Assembly: GCA_934573935.1 (NCBI GenBank)
Contig: CAKTMO010000016.1
Coordinates: 1 to 41,331, forward strand
Source: an uncultured Oscillospiraceae bacterium
GTDB taxonomy: Bacteria > Bacillota > Clostridia > Oscillospirales > Oscillospiraceae
Direction: 5' to 3'
Length of the DNA: 41,331 nt
The notes beneath the pieces were generated by a model. The model had not been told where the DNA came from. It worked only from the letters and a program-made list of their open reading frames with translations, and ran no database searches. Position numbers and translations under genes: made by a program. This document shows positions 25,482-33,353 of the stretch, piece after piece; the first letter of the stretch is position 1; each line of letters begins with the position of its first letter.

Positions 25482-27260
25482 TCATTCCGGCAGCGTTGTC
25501 CGGATCCCGCGGATGAACTCATACAGCATCTGCAGGTCATAGACATCCGCCGTGTCGTCGCCATTAACGTCGGCCGCCTCCGGGCGGTACTTCTCCGCCG
25601 TTCCGGCGGTCAGATAGGTATACAGGCACGCGATATCCAGCACGTCGATGGCGCCGTCACCGTTCACATCGCCCATGGGAACAGGCGTATACTTGGAATC
25701 TGTCATCACTATGATATAGTTCTGGCGAATCGTGCTGGTGGTGCTGTCAACGGGGCCGCCGACGATGGTTCCGAGATTGTCCGGATGCTGCAGCATGCCG
25801 TCTTTATCGCAGTAGTGAAACAGCTTGCCTGCCGGCAGCGCGTCGCACAGCGGCCTGTCCTCCGTGCGGCGGAAGTTTTGAAAAATACCGCTGTAGCATT
25901 TCACCATGCCGCCCGACCAGTTCAGGCCCTGGCCGCGGTACATCATCGTGCCGCCGTTGAGCCGGATCTGCCCGCCCGTGTCCTTCCTGCTGCCGACGGT
26001 CAGCTTGCCGCCGCTGACGTTCACCGTCGAACCATTCACACAGTTCAATGCCAGCGTGGCAATGGTGTTTTCCACGGTGTTGACCAATTGAACCTCACCG
26101 CCCTCTACCGACAGCACTGTGCCGGAGTCCTGTAGCGAAGGCATGACTCCTACTTGCTGTTCGTCCGCCATGACGGTCTTGCCGTTCAGATCCAGCGTAA
26201 AGCGGCCCTCTCTCACCGTCAGCGTATTGGCGCCCAGGTTCATATCCCTCAATACCTTCACGGTGCAGCCCGCCTGTTTCTGCGCCGCCGCTGCCGCGTC
26301 CAGCAGCGAGGGATAGAAGACATTTGTCTCCGCCGTCGTCAGTTGGGCCTGCAGCTCCGCTTGGCACTGGCCGCACTTGCCGTTCACCCAGTCGATCCGG
26401 TTTTCAGGATGGGGGCACGGCTCATCCATCACCAGGCCGCAGGCGCACTTGTTGTCGTCAGAGAATGCATGCTCGTGCGCCACCACCGTAAAATAGGTGA
26501 AGCCTCCTCCCGCCGTTTTTTTACCATATCCGTCGATGATGCCATATCTCAATCCGCTGGTCACCAGCGTGCCATCCGCCTTGCAATAGTGAAAGGCCCT
26601 CCCCACCGGCAGCAGATCATTCAGATCCTGGTCATTGTTCAGAGCAATATGCGGAAAGATGCCGGTATAACACGTCACCGTACCTGCCCACACATTCAGA
26701 AAAAAGGACGTGGAGCCGATGTTCTCCAACCGGATCTGGCCGCTGTTCTCACTGCCGATGGTCAGGGCGGCATTGGCGTTGTTTACGTACATTACGGTGC
26801 CGCCGTTTGCTCCCGTCAGCCCCAGCACCGCAATGCTGTTCTTGTCGGAGTTAAGCACTGTCAGGGACACCGCACTCTCTCCGGCGATCTCCAGCACCGT
26901 GTTGCTGAAAGCATGATTCAGGCCCTTCGCGTTTTGCTTTATCTTATCTTCCGCCTGAATGCTCTTGCCGTTCAGATCCAGCGTGAACCTGCCCTCCGTC
27001 ACCGTCAGCGTCTCACCGCCCAGCTCCACGCTCTCCAGCAGCGTCACAGTGCAGCCTGTGTTCTCCGCCTTCTGGGCGTCCGCCACCGCGTCAAGCAGGG
27101 AGGTGTAGGGGGTGACTGTCCCATCCAGCGTCAGCCGGGCCACCGGCTGGGTGGCCTCCTGCTCTCCATTGGGGTCTTCCGCCGCCGCCGTTACCGGCAG
27201 CAGCGTCAGTATGACGCATACGGCCAGCAGCGTACACATCCATCGTTTCACTCTCTCCAT
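25482..27260 (-). CDS. Secreted protein with duplicated beta-domain and C-terminal dockerin
   Basis: A 592-residue exported protein. The signal peptide (1-27) ends VTAAAEDP. Two homologous blocks share SLLDA(V/A)A-AQK, GCTV-L and EGRFTLDLNGK (about residues 55-235 and 310-500), each followed by a carbohydrate-binding-like beta region (pectate-lyase-like repeats possible). A short Cys-rich segment joins them (CACG, CPHP, CGQCQ), possibly metal binding. The last 65 residues are a type I dockerin with two calcium loops, DVNGDGAIDVLD and DVNGDDTADVYD. Dockerins bind cohesins on scaffoldins; no cohesin is visible here. The ATG at 27260 has GGGAG six bases upstream. Confidence 0.82.
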   Translation of the reverse strand: MERVKRWMCTLLAVCVILTLLPVTAAAEDPNGEQEATQPVARLTLDGTVTPYTSLLDAVADAQKAENTGCTVTLLESVELGGETLTVTEGRFTLDLNGKSIQAEDKIKQNAKGLNHAFSNTVLEIAGESAVSLTVLNSDKNSIAVLGLTGANGGTVMYVNNANAALTIGSENSGQIRLENIGSTSFFLNVWAGTVTCYTGIFPHIALNNDQDLNDLLPVGRAFHYCKADGTLVTSGLRYGIIDGYGKKTAGGGFTYFTVVAHEHAFSDDNKCACGLVMDEPCPHPENRIDWVNGKCGQCQAELQAQLTTAETNVFYPSLLDAAAAAQKQAGCTVKVLRDMNLGANTLTVREGRFTLDLNGKTVMADEQQVGVMPSLQDSGTVLSVEGGEVQLVNTVENTIATLALNCVNGSTVNVSGGKLTVGSRKDTGGQIRLNGGTMMYRGQGLNWSGGMVKCYSGIFQNFRRTEDRPLCDALPAGKLFHYCDKDGMLQHPDNLGTIVGGPVDSTTSTIRQNYIIVMTDSKYTPVPMGDVNGDGAIDVLDIACLYTYLTAGTAEKYRPEAADVNGDDTADVYDLQMLYEFIRGIRTTLPE

Positions 27261-27311
27261 ATCTCGCTCCCTTCGTTCCGTGTGGTGTCTGAGTTTGGCA
27301 TGTACACCATC

Positions 27312-27340
27312 AGTATACCAGAATCCCGCGCGCAACGCAA
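27312..27340 (-). promoter_or_regulatory. SigA-type promoter for the dockerin gene
   Basis: Minus strand TTGCGT (27335-27340), 17 bases, TATACT (27312-27317), with TGG just before the -10 (extended -10). Confidence 0.6.
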
Positions 27341-27351
27341 GCCTTTACTGC

Positions 27352-27374
27352 GTTGTGTCACCGCTTGACACAAC
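27352..27374. promoter_or_regulatory. Inverted repeat upstream of the dockerin promoter
   Basis: GTTGTGTCA, five bases, TGACACAAC: a perfect 9-bp inverted repeat centred about 27 bases upstream of the -35 box. It could be an activator or repressor site; it lacks a T run and is not a convincing terminator. Confidence 0.4.
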
Positions 27375-27394
27375 ACGGGCAAATGCGGCAAAGC

Positions 27395-27428
27395 AAAGAA
27401 CGGATCTCCTTCCGGAGACCCGTCCTTT
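27395..27428 (-). terminator. Terminator of cstA
   Basis: Arms AAAGGACGGGTCTCC and GGAGATCCGTTCTTT (minus strand) pair with two G-U pairs and a 4-nt loop, 41 bases after the cstA stop, followed by a weak T-rich stretch. Confidence 0.7.
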
Positions 27429-27468
27429 GTTGTATAAGGGGGGAGAAACTCACAATGGAAAGCGTTGG

Positions 27469-29199
27469 TTACTCCGCCTTGGCAGCGGCCTTCTTCTGAG
27501 CGCTCAGCGCCTTGATGCCCTGAACCACCAGATCGATAGCCAGGATCACCAGCAGCACGCCGATGATGCCGCGGATGTAGCACCACACCACGCCTTCGCC
27601 GCCAGCCGCGATGCCGGCGACCTGCGCCTTGATGGTGAATACCAGAGAGGTCAGCGTCACCACCAGCATGAAGAACATGGGGAAGTAGAACATCTTGTTG
27701 TTGCGGCCGATCTTACCCAGCCAGCAGCACACAGCCAGCAGACCCAGAGCAGCCAGCAGCTGGTTGGCAGCGCCGAACAGAGCCCAGATCTTGGCGTAAC
27801 CGGTCAGGCCCAGGGCCACACCGGCCACCACGGTGATACCGGTGGCAACATAGGGGTTGGTGATGACGCGCTTCCAGCCCTTCAGATCCTCGCGGGTCTG
27901 GCCGGGCTCGATGAAGAACTCAGCGAACATGTAACGGGCAAGACGGGTAGCGGTGTCCACAGAGGTCAGGCAGAAGGCGGACACGGCCAGGATCAGCATG
28001 GAATACACGGCGTTGTAGCAGCCGTCGCCGAACACCTTGGAGAACATAGAGGCAAGGCCGGTGGCGAACACCACGGTAGGAGTCGTGGTGGTGCCGTCAG
28101 CATAGCTGGCCCAGATGTAGCCAACTGCGCACACAGAGATCAGCGCCAGCGCGCACTCGATCAGCATGCCGCCATAAGCGATGGGCTTGGCGTCCTTTTC
28201 CTGATCCAGCTGCTTGGACGTGGTGCCGGAACCCACCAGAGAGTGGAAGCCGGACACAGCGCCGCAGGCGATGGTCACGAACAGAGCGGGGAACATGTAG
28301 CCCAGGGACGTGCCGCTGGGAGCCAGGGAATCATAGAAACCGGTAAAGGCGGGCATATCCACGGTGGGATGTGCACCGATGATGCCCACGACCGCCAGAA
28401 CCATCATGCCGTACAGCAGGAAGGAGCTCAGGTAGTCACGGGGCTGCAGCAGGATCCACACGGGGGTGACGGAGGCAACGCCGATATAGATACCCACAAT
28501 AATCATCCACACGGTGTAGCTCAGATAGATGGGGTGCCAGTTCAGGCCGATGATCATGCAGACCACGATGCCGATGACGCCGATGACGGTAGCCACGCCC
28601 AGAGGCGCGTTGCGGCGATAGACAAAGAAGCCGAACAGGATGGCCATCAGAATGAACATGATGGAAATGATGGCAGTGGAGGCGTTGGCCGCGGAGGCGG
28701 CATAGTCGATGGCGCCCTCAGCGGTATAGGTGGCCTTGAAGGTGTTGGCCACGATGGAGGCGAAGGCCGCCACCACCAGGATCAGGGTCAGATAGGCGAA
28801 CACGATGAACAGCTTCTTGGCCTTGGCGCCGATGGCGTCGCCGATGACCTCGCCGATGGACTCGCCCTTGTGGCGGATAGAAGCGAACAGTGCGCCGAAG
28901 TCATGCACGCCGCCGAAGAAGATACCGCCGATCAAAACCCACAGCATCACGGGTACCCAGCCGAACACAGCCGCCTGAATGGGGCCGTTGATGGGGCCGG
29001 CGCCGGCGATGGAGGAGAAGTGATGGCCCATCAGCACAGGAGCCTTGGCAGGGCAGTAGTCCTTGCCGTCTTCCATGGTATGAGCGGGAGTAGGACGGGA
29101 GTTATCGACGCCCCACTTCTTGGCCAGCCAGCCGCCGTAGAAAATATAGCCTACGACCAGAACTGCGCAGCCGATGATAAGGAACAAAGCAGCATTCAT
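27469..29199 (-). CDS. cstA: Carbon starvation protein CstA (peptide/pyruvate transporter)
   Basis: A 576-residue membrane transporter with about sixteen hydrophobic spans. The CstA signature is plain: YGGWLAKKWGVDNSRPTPAH (21-40), HHFSSIAGAGPINGPI (59-74) and FGGVHDFGALFASIRHKG. CstA proteins import pyruvate or peptides when carbon is scarce. The start at 29199 has AAAGGAG and overlaps the stop of the upstream gene by four bases (ATGA), so they are coupled. The cre-like site and palindrome upstream of the pair fit carbon control. Transcription stops at 27395-27428. Confidence 0.95.
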   Translation of the reverse strand: MNAALFLIIGCAVLVVGYIFYGGWLAKKWGVDNSRPTPAHTMEDGKDYCPAKAPVLMGHHFSSIAGAGPINGPIQAAVFGWVPVMLWVLIGGIFFGGVHDFGALFASIRHKGESIGEVIGDAIGAKAKKLFIVFAYLTLILVVAAFASIVANTFKATYTAEGAIDYAASAANASTAIISIMFILMAILFGFFVYRRNAPLGVATVIGVIGIVVCMIIGLNWHPIYLSYTVWMIIVGIYIGVASVTPVWILLQPRDYLSSFLLYGMMVLAVVGIIGAHPTVDMPAFTGFYDSLAPSGTSLGYMFPALFVTIACGAVSGFHSLVGSGTTSKQLDQEKDAKPIAYGGMLIECALALISVCAVGYIWASYADGTTTTPTVVFATGLASMFSKVFGDGCYNAVYSMLILAVSAFCLTSVDTATRLARYMFAEFFIEPGQTREDLKGWKRVITNPYVATGITVVAGVALGLTGYAKIWALFGAANQLLAALGLLAVCCWLGKIGRNNKMFYFPMFFMLVVTLTSLVFTIKAQVAGIAAGGEGVVWCYIRGIIGVLLVILAIDLVVQGIKALSAQKKAAAKAE

Positions 29200-29735
29200 A
29201 AAGCTCTCTCCTTTCTAAACAAGTTTTTCTTTTGCTTATGAAACAGGCCTCTTTTGAAGACCTGCGCTGCACTGTGTCCGCTGGCATTCGTGCTGACCGA
29301 TTCGTCCGGCAGCACCGCCACCGCGGTGTGAAAGTCCATCCAGCCCCAATAGGACATGCGAAAACTCTGATACAGCCTGCAGCGCTTCAGTGCCTTGCGG
29401 GCCTCCTCGTCGCAGCTGTCGCACACAAACAGGGCCGTGATGTAGGTATACATATGATTGGGGCCGGGCTTCACACGGGCCATGCCCTGCTCATAGGCCA
29501 GCTTTTCGCACTGGTCATAAATTTCCCGCGTCAGGTGGGGCACGCTGAACAGATAGACATATTCAAACGTGTTGGCCTCCCACAGCTTTGCCTTTTTCGA
29601 CAGAACGTATTTGGATGACTCTGCATAAAAATCCATTTGCGCCGCCAGCGGTTGCTCGTGGGCTTCGCATTGCCGCACGTCGAATTCGCCGCTGTACAAA
29701 TCGCACAAGCGCGTCACCGCTTCCTCCCGTGTCAT
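29196..29735 (-). CDS. Conserved-looking protein coupled to cstA
   Basis: A 179-residue soluble protein I do not recognise. It has no signal peptide or membrane span; the sequence is rich in aromatic and charged residues, with a CDSCDEEARKALKRC segment (three Cys) and the segment YWGWMDFHTAVAVLPDE. The C-terminus is basic (FHKQKKNLFRKER). Its stop codon overlaps the cstA start (ATGA), and it is the first gene behind the promoter at 29877-29905, so it is probably a partner or regulator of CstA. The ribosome site is AAAGGA about ten bases before the ATG, with GGTGGAG closer in. Confidence 0.72.
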   Translation of the reverse strand: MTREEAVTRLCDLYSGEFDVRQCEAHEQPLAAQMDFYAESSKYVLSKKAKLWEANTFEYVYLFSVPHLTREIYDQCEKLAYEQGMARVKPGPNHMYTYITALFVCDSCDEEARKALKRCRLYQSFRMSYWGWMDFHTAVAVLPDESVSTNASGHSAAQVFKRGLFHKQKKNLFRKERAL

Positions 29736-29814
29736 GGCTCCACCGTCCTTTCCTCACGCACAACCATAGGCCTCCGTGTCCGCTTTCACGATTTTAAGCG
29801 CGAAAAGCAGTACA

Positions 29815-29835
29815 GGAAAAAAGTTGACTTTTTCC
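29815..29835. promoter_or_regulatory. Palindrome in the leader of the cstA operon
   Basis: GGAAAAAAGT TG ACTTTTTCC is a near-perfect palindrome about 35-55 bases downstream of the predicted start on the minus strand. It looks like an operator for a dimeric regulator. Confidence 0.45.
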
Positions 29836-29839
29836 TTTC

Positions 29840-29853
29840 CGGAAACGTTATCG
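29840..29853. promoter_or_regulatory. cre-like site (CcpA) in the cstA operon leader
   Basis: CGGAAACGTTATCG matches the cre consensus TGWAARCGYTWNCW at 11 of 14 positions. It lies some 20-30 bases downstream of the predicted start, a roadblock position. Catabolite control of cstA is known in other bacteria, which makes the match more believable. Confidence 0.35.
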
Positions 29854-29876
29854 AAGTCAGAAAATTCATGTTCCAT

Positions 29877-29905
29877 ACTATACGCCTGTTGTTTTCGAAT
29901 TGCAA
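29877..29905 (-). promoter_or_regulatory. SigA-type promoter of the cstA operon
   Basis: Minus strand TTGCAA (29900-29905), 17 bases, TATAGT (29877-29882). The leader to the first ATG is about 135 bases and carries the palindrome and cre-like site. Confidence 0.75.
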
Positions 29906-29965
29906 GACGGCAAAGTTAACAAAATCTTCACGTAAAGTTTATATATATTTTTGCTCAATGCCGTA

Positions 29966-29994
29966 TTGATTCCGTTAAAAACGTGTGATAAGAT
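29966..29994 (+). promoter_or_regulatory. Candidate plus-strand promoter before a terminator
   Basis: TTGATT (29966-29971), 17 bases, TAAGAT (29989-29994), with TGA just before the -10. A start near 30001 would give a transcript of only about 66 bases before the terminator at 30031. Confidence 0.5.
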
Positions 29995-30000
29995 GGGCCT

Positions 30001-30066
30001 GTATCAACGCCTGTGAAATATGACACATCCAACGCACCGTGAAACGTTTTTCACGGTGCGTTTTTA
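30001..30066 (+). ncRNA. Possible small RNA or leader transcript
   Basis: A promoter at 29966-29994 and a strong terminator at 30031-30066 bracket about 66 bases with no ribosome site or frame of note. It could be a free small RNA or an attenuated leader for the SPFH operon that starts at 30214. It matches no RNA family I know. Confidence 0.3.
30031..30066 (+). terminator. Rho-independent terminator upstream of the SPFH operon
   Basis: Stem AACGCACCGTGAAA (30031-30044) with complement 30049-30062, 4-nt loop, then TTTT. No gene on the plus strand ends here, so it terminates a short upstream transcript. Confidence 0.8.
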
Positions 30067-30126
30067 TGTATAAACCGTCCATTTCGCCCCAACACCGGCG
30101 CGGACCAACAAATTTGCGCCGATCTG

Positions 30127-30156
30127 TTGACCCGCACCGGTGCTGTGTAGTAAAAT
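30127..30156 (+). promoter_or_regulatory. SigA-type promoter of the SPFH operon
   Basis: TTGACC (30127-30132), 18 bases, TAAAAT (30151-30156). The spacer holds the perfect palindrome GCACCGGTGC (30135-30144), a possible operator. Confidence 0.6.
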
Positions 30157-30213
30157 AGGAGCGTATGGAAGCCCCCTCGGGAAAAACGATAGATTGAATA
30201 AAGGAGAAAAACT

Positions 30214-31494
30214 ATGGGACTGATCAAAGCAGCATTGGGCAGCGTGGGCGGCGTGTTGGCCGACCAGTGGAAGGAATACTTCTATTGTGAAGCCATGCCC
30301 GAAAACGTCATGGCCGTCAAGGGCCAGAAACGCACCTCCGGCCGCAGCAGCAATACCAAGGGCAGCGACAACGTGATCTCCAACGGCAGCGTCATCGCCG
30401 TGGCCGACGGCCAGTGCATGATGATCGTGGATCAGGGCCGCATCATCGAGGTCTGCGCCGAGCCCGGCGAGTTTACGTACGACATGTCCACCGAGCCGTC
30501 CCTGTTCACCGGCGAGCTGAAGGGCAGCATCCGTGCCGTCATCGACAGCATGACCAACCGCTTCACCTTCGGCGGCGAGGCCCCCAAGGACCAGCGTATC
30601 TACTACTTTAATACCAAGGAGCTGATGGGCAACAAGTACGGCACCCCCAGCCCCGTGCCCTTCCGCGTGGTGGACCAGCGTGCCGGTATCGATATCGACG
30701 TGGGCATCCGCTGCTTCGGCGAGTACAGCTATCACATCACCAACCCCGTCCTGTTCTACACCAACGTCTGCGGCAACGTCAGCGAGGCCTATACCCGCGA
30801 CAAGCTGGACGGCCAGCTGAAGACCGAGCTGCTGACCGCTCTGCAGCCCGCCTTTGCCAAGATCGGCGAGAACGGCATCCGCTACTCCCAGCTGCCCGGC
30901 CACACCATGGAGCTGGCCGACGCCCTGAATGAAGTCCTCAGCAAGAAGTGGCGCGACCTGCGGGGTATCGAGATCGTCTCCTTCGGCGTCTCCAGCGTGA
31001 CGGCGGACGAGGAAGACGAGAAGATGCTCAAGGAGCTGCAGCGCAACGCGGCCTTCATGGATCCCACCCGCGCTGCCGCCCATCTGGTGGGCAGCCAGGG
31101 CGACGCCATGAAGATGGCGGCTTCCAACACGGCTGCCGGCCCTGCCATGGCCTTTATGGGCATGGGAATGGCCGGTCAGGCCGGCGGCATGAACGCCCAG
31201 AACCTGTTCGCCATGGGTCAGCAGCAGGCTGCCCAGCAGCCTGTACAGCAGGCCGCTCCCGCCGGCTGGACCTGCTCCTGCGGCCACAGCGGCAACACCG
31301 GCAAGTTCTGTGCCGAGTGCGGCGCCCCCAAGCCCGCCCCCGCCGGCGAGTGGAAATGCGCCTGCGGCGCGGTGAACACCGGCAAATTCTGCGCCGAGTG
31401 CGGCCAGCCCAAGCCCGCCGCCGAGTGGACCTGCTCCTGCGGCGCCGTCAACAAGGGCAAGTTCTGCGCCAACTGCGGCAATCCCCGTCCGTAA
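30214..31494 (+). CDS. SPFH-domain protein with three C-terminal zinc ribbons (YdjI-like)
   Basis: A 426-residue protein. Residues about 15-290 form an SPFH/virion-core-like domain of the Bacillus YdjI type (KEYFYCEAMPENVMAVKG at the start, FRVVDQRAGIDIDVGIRCFGEYSY in the middle). An Ala-Gln-Met-rich linker follows, then three short zinc ribbons of the form W-x-C-x-C-G...GKFCAECG (about 345-426). YdjI acts with PspA and the YdjG-YdjH membrane proteins in Bacillus, and homologues of those two lie downstream here. Such proteins gather at membrane stress sites. AAAGGAG lies six bases before the ATG. First gene of a four-gene unit. Confidence 0.9.
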   Translation: MGLIKAALGSVGGVLADQWKEYFYCEAMPENVMAVKGQKRTSGRSSNTKGSDNVISNGSVIAVADGQCMMIVDQGRIIEVCAEPGEFTYDMSTEPSLFTGELKGSIRAVIDSMTNRFTFGGEAPKDQRIYYFNTKELMGNKYGTPSPVPFRVVDQRAGIDIDVGIRCFGEYSYHITNPVLFYTNVCGNVSEAYTRDKLDGQLKTELLTALQPAFAKIGENGIRYSQLPGHTMELADALNEVLSKKWRDLRGIEIVSFGVSSVTADEEDEKMLKELQRNAAFMDPTRAAAHLVGSQGDAMKMAASNTAAGPAMAFMGMGMAGQAGGMNAQNLFAMGQQQAAQQPVQQAAPAGWTCSCGHSGNTGKFCAECGAPKPAPAGEWKCACGAVNTGKFCAECGQPKPAAEWTCSCGAVNKGKFCANCGNPRP

Positions 31495-31502
31495 CCCAAA
31501 CG

Positions 31503-31539
31503 CACCGGCCAACAGGGGCGCAGCCCCTGCCGACCGGTG
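31503..31539 (+). other. Intercistronic hairpin
   Basis: CACCGG...CCGGTG (31503-31508, 31534-31539) encloses CAGGGGC GCA GCCCCTG (31513-31529), in the 86-base gap between the SPFH gene and the next gene. No T run follows, so it is more likely an RNA processing or stabilising element than a terminator. Confidence 0.5.
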
Positions 31540-31580
31540 ACCGTGCAGCGGATCGCATGACGTGATGAAAGGAGAAACTC

Positions 31581-32165
31581 ATGTACGATTATTACGATTA
31601 CTACGAGTACAGCACCCCTGTCTATTCCAGTCCGGTGACCAGCATCATCTCTCTGGCTCTGGGTGTCCTGCTGATCGTGTCCATGTGGATGATCTTCAAA
31701 AAGGCCGGCAAGCCCGGCTGGGCCGCCATCGTGCCCTTTTATAATATCTATGTGGAGTACGAGATCACCTGGGGCAGCGGCTGGCGCTTCCTGATGCTGC
31801 TGATCCCCTTCTATAACATCATTCTGGCCATCCAGACCCAGGTGAAGCTGGCCAAGGCCTTCGGCAAGGGCGGCGGCTTCGCCGTGGGACTGATCTTCCT
31901 GCCCTACGTGTTCCAGCCCATCCTGGCCTTCAGCGACGCCGCCTATCTGGGCGTCCCCGGCAAGAACGGCTATCAGCAGCCTCCCCAGGAGGGTTACGCC
32001 CCCAACACCGGCAGCTATCAGCAGGCCAACACCTATCAGCAGCCTACCTACCAGCAGCCCCAGCAGCCCCAGGATACCGGCTTCCAGGTGACCCATTGCC
32101 CCAACTGCGGCGCCAAAGTCACCGCCGGCAGCAAATTCTGCGAAAACTGCGGCAAGCCCCTGTAA
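31581..32165 (+). CDS. DUF5684-like membrane protein with C-terminal zinc ribbon
   Basis: A 194-residue protein with three or four hydrophobic spans in residues 13-125. The segments AGKPGWAAIVPFYNIYV and WRFLMLLIPFYNIILAI are typical of the DUF5684 family, often mislabelled signal peptidase I; no Ser-Lys peptidase dyad is present. A Gln-Pro-Tyr-rich linker (about 130-168) leads to a zinc ribbon (CPNCG...FCENCG) at the C-terminus, like the ribbons on the SPFH protein. AAAGGAG precedes the ATG. In context it is probably a membrane component of the same assembly. Confidence 0.85.
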   Translation: MYDYYDYYEYSTPVYSSPVTSIISLALGVLLIVSMWMIFKKAGKPGWAAIVPFYNIYVEYEITWGSGWRFLMLLIPFYNIILAIQTQVKLAKAFGKGGGFAVGLIFLPYVFQPILAFSDAAYLGVPGKNGYQQPPQEGYAPNTGSYQQANTYQQPTYQQPQQPQDTGFQVTHCPNCGAKVTAGSKFCENCGKPL

Positions 32166-32198
32166 AAAATCAAAAAGAGAGAATACGGGAGGAACATT

Positions 32199-33338
32199 AT
32201 GGCATCCCAGATCACCAACTATAAATGTCCGGCCTGTACCGGCCCGCTCCACTTTGTGGGCGCGTCCGGCCAGCTGGAGTGCGATTTCTGCGGCAGCAAG
32301 TATGACGTAGCGGAGATCGAAAAGCTCTATGCCGACAAGGAGGCCCAGGCCGTAGAGGCCACGGAAAAGGCCAACGAAAAGGCAGAGCAGAACCGTAAGA
32401 AATTAGAAGAGATGGAGGCCCAGGGCTGGGACACCTCGTCCCTCAGCAGCGACTGGGGCGCGGACGCCAACGGCATGAAGTCCTATAACTGCCCCTCCTG
32501 CGGCGCGGAGCTGATCTGCGACGCAAGCACCGCCGCCACCTCCTGCCCCTACTGCGGCAACCCCACCGTGGTGCCCGGCCAGTTCAGCGGCGCGCTGAAG
32601 CCCGATTTCGTGCTGCCCTTCAAGCTCAGCAAGGACGACGCCATCGAGGCGCTGAAAAAGCACTACAAGGGCAAGCCCTTCCTGCCCAAAGCCTTCACCA
32701 AGGGCAACCACATCGAGAAGATCCAGGGCGTCTACGTCCCCTTCTGGATGTTCGACGGCCGCGCCCAGGGCAGCGTGGAGTATGAGGGCCTCATCAACCA
32801 CGTCCATACCGAGGGCGATTACGAGGTCACCACCACCGAGCATTATAATGTCCGCCGCGGCGGCTCCATCGGCTTCGAAAAGGTACCTGTGGACGCCTCC
32901 AGCAAAATGCCCGACGACCATATGGACTCCATCGAGCCCTATGACTACAAGGATCTCAAGCCCTTCTCCACTGCTTACTTACCCGGCTTCCTGGCGGATA
33001 AGTACGACGTCTCCGTGGCCGACAGTCAGGAGCGGGCCGACGCCCGCTGCACCGCCACCCTGGAGGCCGCCCTGCGCCGCACGGCGGATCAGTATGACAC
33101 CTGCACCACGCTGAATCAGGAGATCCACCTGAAGCGTGGCAAGGTGCACTACGCCCTGCTGCCTGTCTGGATGCTGCACACCAAATGGAACGGCAAGGAC
33201 TTCCTCTTCGCCATGAACGGCCAGACCGGCCGCCTGGTGGGCGACCTGCCCACGGATATGGGCAAGTTCTGGACCACGTTCGCGGCCATCGCCGTGCCGG
33301 TGGCTGCGGTGACGGCGTGGATCCTGTCGCTGCTGTAA
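32199..33338 (+). CDS. Two-zinc-ribbon, C-tail-anchored membrane protein (YdjG-like)
   Basis: A 379-residue protein. An N-terminal zinc ribbon (C10, C13, C28, C31) and a second (C98, C101, C116, C119) flank a charged coiled coil (about 38-75). A long domain follows with FVPFWMFDGRAQG-type motifs (VYVPFWMFDGRAQGSVEYEG) and ALLPVWMLHTKWNGKDFLFAMNGQTG, then a C-terminal membrane span (about 357-378). This architecture matches Bacillus YdjG, which with YdjH anchors PspA at the membrane. GGGAGG precedes the ATG. The TPM gene follows after 15 bases. Confidence 0.88.
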   Translation: MASQITNYKCPACTGPLHFVGASGQLECDFCGSKYDVAEIEKLYADKEAQAVEATEKANEKAEQNRKKLEEMEAQGWDTSSLSSDWGADANGMKSYNCPSCGAELICDASTAATSCPYCGNPTVVPGQFSGALKPDFVLPFKLSKDDAIEALKKHYKGKPFLPKAFTKGNHIEKIQGVYVPFWMFDGRAQGSVEYEGLINHVHTEGDYEVTTTEHYNVRRGGSIGFEKVPVDASSKMPDDHMDSIEPYDYKDLKPFSTAYLPGFLADKYDVSVADSQERADARCTATLEAALRRTADQYDTCTTLNQEIHLKRGKVHYALLPVWMLHTKWNGKDFLFAMNGQTGRLVGDLPTDMGKFWTTFAAIAVPVAAVTAWILSLL

Positions 33339-33353
33339 GGGAGGGAACTGACG

